Source: Gammaproteobacteria bacterium
GTDB lineage: Bacteria > Pseudomonadota > Gammaproteobacteria > QOAV01
Assembly (NCBI GenBank): GCA_003972845.1
Contig: QOAV01000143.1
Span: forward strand, 1-7,008
Direction: 5' to 3'
DNA length: 7,008 nucleotides
Shown here: in pieces, positions 1-5,576 of the stretch
Layout of the letters: each line of letters starts with the position of its first letter
How positions within the stretch are numbered: position 1 is the first letter of the stretch
Made by a program: the position numbers and the translations under genes
Notes under the pieces: model-generated
What the model was told of the DNA's origin: nothing
The model's database searches: none
The model's input: only the letters and a program-made list of their open reading frames with translations

Positions 1-3
1 GCT

Positions 4-31
4 GGCTCGTATTTATAGTATTGAACGAGCC
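4..31. repeat. Inverted repeat at left edge (7-bp arms)
   Basis: GGCTCGT at 4-10 is the exact reverse complement of ACGAGCC at 25-31, with a 14-base AT-rich loop. On the minus strand it overlaps the end of the short reading frame at 13-99. No T-run follows on the plus strand, and the minus-strand continuation lies outside the window, so a terminator cannot be judged. It may be a hairpin, a protein-binding site or chance. Confidence 0.35.
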
Positions 32-99
32 CGACTTAACTCATACACCAACCCAGCTTTCGCATTTTTAACAGTAGTGACTGTGAGGGTACGTTTCAT
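13..99 (-). pseudogene. Possible remnant of a tyrosine integrase N-terminus (28 codons)
   Basis: A minus-strand frame runs from ATG at 99-97 to TAA at 15-13 and encodes 28 residues, beginning MKRTLTVTTVKNAKAGLVYE and ending in SIL. The opening resembles, by eye only, the start of the arm-binding domain of P4-type tyrosine integrases (pattern L-T-x-x-x-V-x-N-A-K-x-G, then Y-x-L-S). Those genes often sit just past the 3' end of ssrA in this orientation. After the Ser the family's usual Asp-Gly-Gly-Leu-Tyr stretch does not follow in this frame, so the gene would be truncated or frameshifted. No convincing Shine-Dalgarno sequence precedes the ATG. It could equally be a meaningless short frame in AT-rich DNA; the resemblance is an inference from memory of the family. 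Confidence 0.25.
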
Positions 100-111
100 A
101 ATAGTAACGTC

Positions 112-163
112 AAAAGAGGGGATAAATATTATGTACCAAAAACACCCTCTTTTATACCCTCTT
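112..163. repeat. Repeated AAGAGGG motifs, inverted and direct
   Basis: AAAAGAGGG at 112-120 is the exact inverse of CCCTCTTTT at 145-153, and CCCTCTT recurs at 157-163, giving two direct copies spaced 12 bases apart plus one inverted copy. A looser GTGAGGGT lies at 83-90. The 24-base spacer between the inverted copies is AT-rich and contains TATT/ATAAAT stretches. Repeated short motifs beside an ssrA 3' end could be integrase arm sites or repressor operators. That function is a guess; the repeats themselves are directly visible. Confidence 0.5.
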
Positions 164-215
164 ATTTGAGAGTACTTATCGGATGTCTATGAATCCTCGC
201 GTATATAACAATCAC

Positions 216-240
216 AAAAAAGCCCGCTATAAAGCGGGCT
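216..240 (-). terminator. Rho-independent terminator of ssrA
   Basis: A perfect 7-bp stem, AGCCCGC (221-227) with GCGGGCT (234-240), closes a 6-base loop. Read on the minus strand the hairpin ends in six T residues (221-216). It begins 35 bases past the tmRNA 3' end, the right place to end the ssrA transcript before 3' trimming. In the plus direction the flank is GT-rich with TTTT about 10 bases away, so it may also work weakly that way. Confidence 0.85.
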
Positions 241-247
241 GTGGGTT

Positions 248-267
248 GTTTTAGAACTTCCTAAAAC
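248..267. repeat. 7-bp inverted repeat with 6-base spacer beside tmRNA 3' end
   Basis: GTTTTAG (248-254) and CTAAAAC (261-267) are exact inverse copies separated by AACTTC. The repeat lies 7 bases beyond the tmRNA discriminator base. Arms of about 7 bp around a 6-8 bp spacer match the general form of a tyrosine-recombinase core site. It may instead be a hairpin in the tmRNA precursor trailer. The repeat is seen; the role is inferred. Confidence 0.5.
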
Positions 268-274
268 TCTTGTT

Positions 275-630
275 TGGGGGCGGCGGGATCGAACCCCCGT
301 CCGCGAGTCCTCCGCCATTCGGATCTACATGTTTAGTCTGTCTTTTGTTTTAGCTGCAACACGCGCCGACAGACGGGCAAGTGTTACAGCGATTCCATCT
401 TGAGTTTAACCGTCGCGGCGATGGTCAGACCGCTCGGGCGATTTCGTGTGTTTTGACCCCTCGAATCCTGTCCCACGAACAAGCCAGGTGAGAGGCTAGC
501 AGGGTTAAGCCGCTAGTGCGTAGTTGTCGTCGTTTGCAACTATCATTTTGTAGAAAAGTTTTACGAGTTTATCTACATACTCGACATGCACCGAAGGTTT
601 CGCTACCCGCGTCGAAGCCATGTCGCCCCC
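275..630 (-). tRNA. ssrA: Transfer-messenger RNA (tmRNA, one-piece)
   Basis: tmRNA acts as both tRNA and mRNA to free stalled ribosomes and tag the unfinished protein for proteolysis, together with SmpB. It is listed under tRNA because the categories have no tmRNA class. The 5' end GGGGGCGACATGGCTTCGAC (from 630) carries the family's GG-TTCGAC signature. Its first seven bases pair exactly with CGCCCCC at 282-276, followed by discriminator A at 275. The mature length is 356 bases before CCA, close to the E. coli RNA at about 360. The tag frame is at 537-505. The 3' domain holds GTTCGAT before the acceptor strand. Two oddities: CCA is not encoded (the next bases are AAC), so it must be added by nucleotidyltransferase, and the T-arm does not form a clean 5-bp stem with a 7-base loop. 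Ends are set from the acceptor pairing. Confidence 0.95.
505..537 (-). other. tmRNA proteolysis-tag reading frame (ANDDNYALAA)
   Basis: Within ssrA, the resume codon GCA at 537-535 opens a frame encoding ANDDNYALAA and ending in TAA at 507-505. An alanine from the charged tmRNA would precede it. The tag ends in the ALAA form recognised by ClpXP and related proteases, and the AND start with the acidic middle is typical of gammaproteobacterial tags (E. coli: ANDENYALAA). The bases just upstream, ending ATAGTT, resemble the usual SmpB-dependent frame-setting region. Confidence 0.95.
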
Positions 631-641
631 AGTGATCTTTG

Positions 642-647
642 ATTATA
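642..647 (-). promoter_or_regulatory. Probable -10 box of the ssrA promoter
   Basis: Minus-strand TATAAT, a perfect sigma-70 -10 hexamer, ends 11 bases before the mature 5' end of tmRNA at 630. This fits a start a few bases upstream with RNase P trimming. No good -35 lies 16-18 bases further up (TCACCC at 670-665). A TTGAAA at 679-674 overlaps the smpB stop codon but is 26 bases away, too far. ssrA therefore probably has its own promoter in the 45-base gap after smpB. Confidence 0.55.
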
Positions 648-675
648 GCCTATATGGGGCGGGTGGGTGAGGATT

Positions 676-1152
676 TCAACGTTGTTTCATCATACGCCGC
701 AGGTCGCGGTTGGTGTCGCGTTCCTTGATGCTGGCGCGTTTGTCGTGGGATTTTTTGCCTTTGGCCAGGCCGATTTGCAGTTTGACCTTGCCGTGGGACC
801 AGTACATGGACAGCGGCACGAGGGTGTAGCCCTTGCGCTCCACCTGGCCGATGAGCATGTCGATTTCGCGCCGGTGCAGCAGCAGCTTGCGGGTGCGCAC
901 GGGATCGGGGTTGATGTGGGTGCTGGCCGAGGTGAGTGGCGAGATATGCGCGCCCAGCAGCCAGATCTCACCGTGTTTGACGATGACATAGGATTCTTTC
1001 AGCTGCACGCGTTTGTCGCGCGCGCTTTTGACTTCCCAGCCTTCCAGCGCAATGCCGGCTTCAAAGGTTTTTTCGATATGGTAGTCGAATCGCGCCTTTT
1101 TATTGCGGGCGATGGTGTTGTCGGATGACGGTTTTTTCTTTTTCCTGGCCAT
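676..1152 (-). CDS. smpB: SsrA-binding protein SmpB
   Basis: SmpB binds the tRNA-like domain of tmRNA and carries it into stalled ribosomes for trans-translation. The 158-residue protein matches the family length (E. coli 160). It begins [20 protein letters not shown], then has the conserved F-E-A-G-I-x-L-x-G-W-E-V-K-S block, S-T-H-x-x-x-D-P-x-[22 protein letters not shown], and the G-L-A-K-G-K-K-x-H-D-K-R motif that leads to the basic C-terminal tail ([10 protein letters not shown]) that enters the mRNA channel. A GTG at 1191 would add 13 residues ([13 protein letters not shown]) with no family match, so the ATG at 1152 is preferred although its Shine-Dalgarno is poor. It lies 45 bases upstream of its partner ssrA on the same strand and is divergent from the transporter. 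Confidence 0.97.
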   Translation of the reverse strand: MARKKKKPSSDNTIARNKKARFDYHIEKTFEAGIALEGWEVKSARDKRVQLKESYVIVKHGEIWLLGAHISPLTSASTHINPDPVRTRKLLLHRREIDMLIGQVERKGYTLVPLSMYWSHGKVKLQIGLAKGKKSHDKRASIKERDTNRDLRRMMKQR

Positions 1153-1182
1153 GAAGGGATAGTCTGAAAATTTGACCCGCGA

Positions 1183-1214
1183 TTGAAGCACATTTTTCCC
1201 CGTATGGTTATACT
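1183..1214 (+). promoter_or_regulatory. Weak candidate promoter for the transporter-ratA-rnfH operon
   Basis: TTGAAG at 1183-1188 and TATACT at 1209-1214 resemble sigma-70 boxes, but the 20-base spacer is longer than optimal. The -10 lies 32 bases before the ATG at 1247. On the minus strand TATAAC at 1212-1207 could serve smpB, so the AT-rich stretch around 1190-1216 probably holds divergent promoters. Assignment is by eye only. Confidence 0.35.
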
Positions 1215-1246
1215 ATCCCGCTAACGATGTGGAGGAACAAGGCATA

Positions 1247-2647
1247 ATGGCGCAAGAAAAAACAGTCACGCCCGGCATGCACGGTCAGTGGTCATCCCGC
1301 TGGGCATTCATTCTCGCCGCAACAGGCTCGGCGGTGGGCCTCGGCAATATCTGGAAATTCCCCTATATCACCGGCGAAAACGGCGGTGGCGCTTTTGTGC
1401 TGGTGTATCTGTTTTGCATCGCCCTGATCGGTTTGCCCATCATGATTGCGGAAATCATGCTGGGTCGGCGCGCGCGCATGAGTCCGGTGAACGCCATGCA
1501 GGCTCTGGCGAAGCAGGAAGGGCGCAGTCCGGCCTGGAAAATACTGGGCTGGATGGGCGTGCTGGCGGGTTTTCTGATTCTGTCTTATTACTCGGTCATC
1601 GCCGGTTGGGCACTGGCCTATATTTTCCGCGCTGCTTCGGGCGTGTTCAGTATTTCTACCGCGGACGGGATTCAGGCCATGTTCGGCGATTTCGTCAGTG
1701 ACCCGGAGGCATTGCTGGCCTGGCATACGATTTTCATTGTCATGGTGGGCGCGGTGGTGGCCAGAGGCGTCAGCAAGGGACTGGAGAAGGCGACAAAATA
1801 TCTGATGCCGTCCCTGTTTATCCTGTTACTCGTTCTGGTGGGCTATGCCATGAACACAGACGGCTTCCAGCAGGGGCTGGCGTTTCTGTTTACGCCGGAT
1901 TTCAGCAAACTGACGCCGGCGGCGGTGTTGACGGCCCTGGGCCACGCTTTCTTTACCCTGAGCCTGGGCATGGGCGCGATCATGGTTTATGGCTCTTATT
2001 TGCCAAAGAATGCGTCCATTGCCCAGGTCTCGCTGGTCATCGTGATTGCCGATACGGCGGTGGCTCTGCTGGCCGGCATGGCCATTTTTCCGCTGGTGTT
2101 TGCCAATGGCCTGGAAGCGGCGTCGGGGCCCAGCCTGATCTTCCAGACCCTGCCGCTGGCGTTCGGCCAGATGCCCATGGGTCAGTTGTTCGGCACGCTG
2201 TTCTTTATTTTACTGGTGATCGCCGCCTGGACGTCGGCCATTTCGTTGATCGAGCCGGCCGTCGCCTGGATGGTGGAAAACCACGGGCTGACGCGGCCGC
2301 AAGCGACTTTTCAGGCCCTCACGGTGACCTGGCTGGTGGGCATCGGAACGGTGTTGTCATTCAATTTATGGGACTTCCATTTTTCGTTTTTTGGTCAGGA
2401 AAAGACCAACGGCATTTTCGACATGCTGGACCTGCTGACGGCGAACATCATGTTGCCGCTGGGCGGCTTGCTCATTGCCATCTTCGCTGGCTGGAAAATG
2501 AAGGAATCCCATAGCCGGGACGAGTTGAACGGCAATCGTTCGGTGTATGAGTTCTGGCTGTTCGTGGTTCGCTGGATATCGCCCACGCTGGTGATCATCG
2601 TGCTGTTGCACCTGTTTGGCGTGCTGAAGCTGATCGGCATCGAGTAA
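1247..2647 (+). CDS. Sodium-dependent transporter, NSS/SNF (LeuT-like) family
   Basis: An inner-membrane symporter that uses the sodium gradient to import a small molecule, in this family usually an amino acid. The 466 residues show 11 hydrophobic segments, like the bacterial 11-helix members and one fewer than LeuT. TM1 has S-A-V-G-L-G-N-I-W-K-F-P-Y (28-40), with Asn34 matching the LeuT sodium-site Asn27. TM3 has Tyr115 at the position of LeuT Tyr108. TM6 reads FFTLSLGMGA (235-244). TM8 has A-A-W-T-S (326-330), matching the second sodium site. TM7 carries an acidic Asp269, which suggests chloride-independent transport. In TM6 a Met (242) replaces the LeuT pocket Phe259, so the substrate preference may differ. 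GGAGGA at 1231-1236 supports the ATG at 1247; a GTG at 1229 lies upstream of that site and is less likely. ratA follows after 9 bases. The substrate cannot be told from sequence. Confidence 0.93.
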   Translation: MAQEKTVTPGMHGQWSSRWAFILAATGSAVGLGNIWKFPYITGENGGGAFVLVYLFCIALIGLPIMIAEIMLGRRARMSPVNAMQALAKQEGRSPAWKILGWMGVLAGFLILSYYSVIAGWALAYIFRAASGVFSISTADGIQAMFGDFVSDPEALLAWHTIFIVMVGAVVARGVSKGLEKATKYLMPSLFILLLVLVGYAMNTDGFQQGLAFLFTPDFSKLTPAAVLTALGHAFFTLSLGMGAIMVYGSYLPKNASIAQVSLVIVIADTAVALLAGMAIFPLVFANGLEAASGPSLIFQTLPLAFGQMPMGQLFGTLFFILLVIAAWTSAISLIEPAVAWMVENHGLTRPQATFQALTVTWLVGIGTVLSFNLWDFHFSFFGQEKTNGIFDMLDLLTANIMLPLGGLLIAIFAGWKMKESHSRDELNGNRSVYEFWLFVVRWISPTLVIIVLLHLFGVLKLIGIE

Positions 2648-2656
2648 AGAACGCAG

Positions 2657-3088
2657 ATGGCAGTCATTCACCGCTCGGCCGTGGTGCCGCAATCGCCGCA
2701 ACAGATGTATGATCTGGTCTATGACGTGGCGGCCTATCCCGAATTTTTGCACTGGTGCAAGCGCTCGAAAGTGGTTGCCGAGGATGACGATTCCATCACC
2801 GGTCAGCTGGACATCGAGTTCGGCCCCATCAAGAAAAGCTTCACCACGCGAAACAGGGTCAAACCGGGCGAGGCCATGACCATTGAACTGGTGGACGGAC
2901 CTTTCAGCCACATGCAGGGCGAATGGCGTTTCAAGCCGCTGCCCAACGGCAAGACCCGCATATCGCTGGATCTGGATTTCGCTTTCCGCAACCGGCTGTT
3001 TGCAGCGGTAGCGGAACCGGCTTTCATCATGATGGGAGACAATATGGTGGATTCATTCAAAAAGCGGGCGGAACAAGTCTATGGATAA
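2657..3088 (+). CDS. ratA: RatA, START/COQ10-like (SRPBCC) family protein
   Basis: A 143-residue single-domain protein of the polyketide-cyclase/COQ10 START fold. In E. coli RatA was reported as a toxin that blocks joining of ribosomal subunits; related proteins (Coq10) bind ubiquinone, so the main role is debated. Family features visible are the N-terminal H-R-S-A-V-V, then M-Y-D-L-V-Y-D-V-x-x-Y-P-E-F-L-x-W-C (about residues 17-34), F-T-T-R-N (about 62-66), L-x-D-G-P-F (about 78-83), W-x-F-x-P-L (about 90-95), and the C-terminal helix with D-S-F-x-x-R-A. The start follows the transporter stop by 9 bases, which argues for co-transcription; its Shine-Dalgarno is weak. The last 8 bases overlap rnfH. 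Position beside smpB and rnfH is the classical gammaproteobacterial order, with the transporter inserted. Confidence 0.93.
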   Translation: MAVIHRSAVVPQSPQQMYDLVYDVAAYPEFLHWCKRSKVVAEDDDSITGQLDIEFGPIKKSFTTRNRVKPGEAMTIELVDGPFSHMQGEWRFKPLPNGKTRISLDLDFAFRNRLFAAVAEPAFIMMGDNMVDSFKKRAEQVYG

Positions 3089-3389
3089 ACAGACAGCGGA
3101 GAAACGCATAACGGTGGAAGTTGCCTATGCGCTGCCGGATGAACAGTTCCTGAAAGAAGTTCAGGCGCCGGAGGGCGCAAGCGTGATGGATGTGGTGCTG
3201 CAGTCCGGGGTGCTGGAGCTGCACCCGGAAATTGATCTGGACAAGAATGGCGTGGGCATTTTCAGCAAGCCGGTGAAACTGGATGCGGAAGTTCGCGAAC
3301 ATGACCGGGTGGAAATTTACCGGCCGCTGATTGCCGACCCGAAAGAAGCGCGCCGCAAGAAGGCGGCGGCGCAAAAGAAATCGAAATAG
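3081..3389 (+). CDS. rnfH: RnfH/RatB family protein (beta-grasp, ubiquitin-like)
   Basis: A 102-residue small protein of the RnfH family (formerly UPF0125, also called RatB or PasI). It was proposed as the antitoxin partner of RatA, but its true role is unsettled. The conserved pattern is V-E-V-A-Y-A-L-P (about 13-20), V-G-I-F-S-K-P-V-K-L-D (about 57-67), R-E-H-D-R-V-E-I-Y-R-P-L (about 72-83), and A-D-P-K-E-A-R-R-K-K (about 85-94), which opens a Lys/Ala-rich tail. The ATG overlaps the end of ratA by 8 bases, and a purine-rich GGAACAAG lies just upstream inside ratA, so translation is probably coupled. It converges on bamE with the stop codons touching. Confidence 0.93.
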   Translation: MDKQTAEKRITVEVAYALPDEQFLKEVQAPEGASVMDVVLQSGVLELHPEIDLDKNGVGIFSKPVKLDAEVREHDRVEIYRPLIADPKEARRKKAAAQKKSK

Positions 3390-3395
3390 CTATTT
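3384..3395. repeat. 12-bp palindrome made by the two facing stop codons
   Basis: AAATAGCTATTT is a perfect palindrome. The plus-strand TAG (3387-3389) ends rnfH and the minus-strand TAG (3392-3390) ends bamE. There is no intergenic base between these convergent genes and no hairpin with a T-run at the junction, so both transcripts probably extend into the opposite gene. Confidence 0.9.
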
Positions 3396-3839
3396 GTCTT
3401 CGGCCGGTTTGTCGCGCCGAACCTTGTCGCGCAATTTTTGCAGCAGGCTTTTTTTCTTGCGCAGTTTTCTCACCGGGTCGTTGTCCGCAGTGACCTCCAG
3501 CGGCGTCAGAGCTTCTTCTTCGGCGCCCGATTCGATGGCGATATTGCCTTCCACTTTGCTCACCGTATCGCCGTCGAAATAAACGGTCATTTTTTTCTGT
3601 TCCCTGATGCGGGCGATTTTGCCGTGACTGTAGTAATAAACCCAGCGATCATTGTGGAACGGATCAATGATGGGCGCCGTGCCGAGGATGTATTGCACCT
3701 GTGACCGGGTCATGCCCGGCTGGATTTGCGCCACCATGGCTTCGGTAACGACATTGCCCTGCTGGTACTCCGGTTTGTAAATAGCGCAGGACGAAACCAG
3801 CAACACCACAATAGCGATCAACGAAACAGGTCGGAACAT
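3390..3839 (-). CDS. bamE: Outer membrane protein assembly factor BamE (lipoprotein)
   Basis: BamE (SmpA/OmlA) is a small lipoprotein of the BAM complex, which folds beta-barrel proteins into the outer membrane. The protein has 149 residues. A short signal peptide with hydrophobic core L-I-A-I-V-V-L-L ends in lipobox V-S-S-C, with Cys18 as the lipidated residue. The SmpA/OmlA domain follows: Y-K-P-E-Y-Q-Q-G-N (about 21-29), I-Q-P-G-M-T-R-S-Q-V (about 39-48), L-G-T-A-P-I-I-D-P-F (about 52-61), and W-V-Y-Y-Y. E. coli BamE has 113 residues; here an extra C-terminal part is acidic around 104-122 and then rich in Lys/Arg (about 124-149). The upstream 72-base gap to recN holds minus-strand TATCAT at 3875-3870, a possible -10 with no good -35. 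The fur gene often found next to it is absent. Confidence 0.95.
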   Translation of the reverse strand: MFRPVSLIAIVVLLVSSCAIYKPEYQQGNVVTEAMVAQIQPGMTRSQVQYILGTAPIIDPFHNDRWVYYYSHGKIARIREQKKMTVYFDGDTVSKVEGNIAIESGAEEEALTPLEVTADNDPVRKLRKKKSLLQKLRDKVRRDKPAEDK

Positions 3840-3877
3840 AAGTCATTCAGGGTCGGTTGAAGTGGGTGCATGATAAA

Positions 3878-3893
3878 CCAGCGGGGCGGCTGG
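3878..3893 (-). terminator. Weak hairpin after recN, possible terminator
   Basis: CCAGC (3878-3882) and GCTGG (3889-3893) form a 5-bp stem around a GC-rich 6-base loop in the gap between recN and bamE. On the minus strand it is followed by TTTATC, a short T-run only. It could slow or partly end the nadK-recN transcript before bamE. It is too weak to call firmly. Confidence 0.3.
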
Positions 3894-3911
3894 AAGAAAC
3901 GGATTTTTTGA

Positions 3912-5567
3912 TTAGCGACCGGCGCTTTCCAGCAATTCGCTGGCGTGGGCGCGGGTCTGGTCGGTGATTCTGACGCCGCCGATCATGCGTGACAGTTCTT
4001 CCACTCGTTCTCTTTCGCCGAGGTTGTCCAGCAGGGTGCCGGTTTCCGGCGATTTGCTGATGCGTATGTGGGTATGGCCCTGCGCCGCCACCTGCGCCAG
4101 ATGGGTGATGCAGATAACCTGACGGTTTCTGGCCAGCTCGCGCAATTGCTGGCCGACGATTTCGGCAATGCTGCCGCCGATGCCCGCGTCCACTTCGTCG
4201 AAAATCTGTGTGGGTATCTGGTTGATGCGCGCGGTGACCACCTGAATGGCCAGACTGATGCGCGACAGTTCGCCGCCGGAGGCGACCTTGTTCAGCGGGC
4301 GCGGCGGCTGGCCGGGGTTGGCGCTGACCAGAAAGCTGATGCTGTCGCGGCCGTGGGCGGACGGTTCGGCGTCAGTGACGTCCACGATCAGCTGGCCGTC
4401 ACCCAGCCCCAGCTTGTGGATTTCTTCGGTGACTTTTTCCGTTAACTCTGCCGCCGCCTGCCGCCGTCCGGCGCTGATTTCATCAGCCAGCCGGTCATAT
4501 TGCGCCTCGAGATCGGTCAGCTGCTGTTGCAACGCTTCCACATTGGCGTCGGCGTTTTCGATGTCATCCAGTTGCTGTTTCATTTCAGCCAGACGGGCGG
4601 GAAGCTCCCGCGCTTCAACCCGATGTTTTCGCGACAGATCCATGAGGGTCTGCAAACGCTGCTCCACCCACTGCAGGCGTGAGGGGTCCAGCTCCAGCCG
4701 GTCCTGATAATTGCGAATTTCCGCCACCGATTCATCCAGCTCGATCTGCGCCTGGGCCAGCAGCGCCGCCGGGCCTTGCAGAGCGGCGTCATACTGCGCC
4801 AGTTCCTGCAGCGTGGCCACGGTTTGCGACAGGGTGGTTGTGACACTGCCTTCATCGGCGTCGTACAGGGACCACAGGGCCGACTGGGCGCCTTCCAGCA
4901 GCTTCGAGGCATTGGCCAGCTTCTTGTGCTCCTCGTCCAGTTGTTCGATTTCGTTTTCGCCGATGTCGGCGCTTTCCAGTTCGCTGACCTGAAATTGCAG
5001 CAGCTCCAGCTGTGCCGCCTGTTGTGCGGATGCCTGTTGCATGTCGGCGATGCGTTGTTTCAGCTGGCTGATGGTCTGATACAACCCGGTTAACCGCGCC
5101 ACCGCTTCTTCCAGCCCGGCGTATTGATCGACGATGTGGCGCTGGCTGGCGCTTTTCAGCAACGACTGGTGGGCGTGCTGGCCATGGATGTCCACCAGCT
5201 GTTCGCCCAGTTCGCGCAGCATGGTCATGGACGCGGGCCGGCCATTGATATAGCCCTTGCTGGCGCGATCCCGGTGTATGACGCGGCGCAGCAATACCTC
5301 GCCGTCTTCGTCCAGGTCGTTGTCCTGCAGCCACTGTCGCGCGGGTTCGTCCGGCGCCAGCTCGAAGCCGGCGCTGATGTCAGCCTTGTCTTCACCGTGG
5401 CGGATCATGTCGCTGTCGGCGCGATCGCCCAGCACCAGCCCCAGTGCGTCCAGCAAAATGGATTTGCCGGCGCCGGTTTCGCCGGTGATGACAGTGAACC
5501 CCGGGCCCGGTTCCACGCTGGCGGATCGGGCAATGGCGATATTGCGGATATGCAACTCGGTGAGCAT
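3912..5567 (-). CDS. recN: DNA repair protein RecN
   Basis: RecN is an SMC-like ATPase that acts on DNA ends in double-strand break repair, alongside RecA. The 551 residues match the family (E. coli 553). The N-terminal head has Walker A GETGAGKS at 29-36. The Q-loop-side motif DIHGQHAHQSLL lies at 126-137. A long Gln/Glu/Leu-rich coiled coil spans roughly 150-375. The C-terminal head has the ABC signature SGGELSRISLA (430-440), Walker B with QIFDEVDAGIGG (454-465), and the THLAQVAAQ switch region (488-496). All ATPase motifs are intact. The start MLTELHIRNIAI matches the family start. It follows nadK by 9 bases with little Shine-Dalgarno, so it is probably on the nadK transcript. No LexA box of the E. 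coli type was seen directly before it. Confidence 0.97.
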   Translation of the reverse strand: MLTELHIRNIAIARSASVEPGPGFTVITGETGAGKSILLDALGLVLGDRADSDMIRHGEDKADISAGFELAPDEPARQWLQDNDLDEDGEVLLRRVIHRDRASKGYINGRPASMTMLRELGEQLVDIHGQHAHQSLLKSASQRHIVDQYAGLEEAVARLTGLYQTISQLKQRIADMQQASAQQAAQLELLQFQVSELESADIGENEIEQLDEEHKKLANASKLLEGAQSALWSLYDADEGSVTTTLSQTVATLQELAQYDAALQGPAALLAQAQIELDESVAEIRNYQDRLELDPSRLQWVEQRLQTLMDLSRKHRVEARELPARLAEMKQQLDDIENADANVEALQQQLTDLEAQYDRLADEISAGRRQAAAELTEKVTEEIHKLGLGDGQLIVDVTDAEPSAHGRDSISFLVSANPGQPPRPLNKVASGGELSRISLAIQVVTARINQIPTQIFDEVDAGIGGSIAEIVGQQLRELARNRQVICITHLAQVAAQGHTHIRISKSPETGTLLDNLGERERVEELSRMIGGVRITDQTRAHASELLESAGR

Positions 5568-5576
5568 GGCCGTTTT

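Noticed and set aside
1..215. CRISPR array from the repeated CCCTCTT motifs
   Set aside because: The units are only 7-9 bases, partly inverted and unevenly spaced; no repeat-spacer pattern exists.
667..1128. 153-codon plus-strand frame opposite smpB
   Set aside because: It is fully antisense to smpB, whose protein matches its family end to end.
2366..2911. 181-codon minus-strand frame across the transporter and ratA
   Set aside because: It lies opposite conserved coding sequence of both genes, has a His/Gln/Arg-rich unpatterned protein and no ribosome site; it is a shadow frame.
2657..3389. ratA-rnfH as a new toxin-antitoxin system
   Set aside because: The pair is a known conserved neighbourhood of smpB; its toxin-antitoxin role is disputed, and nothing in this copy is new.
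3840..3911. A fur gene or Fur box between recN and bamE
   Set aside because: fur is often next to bamE in gammaproteobacteria, but only 72 bases lie here and no gene or clear Fur-type palindrome is visible.
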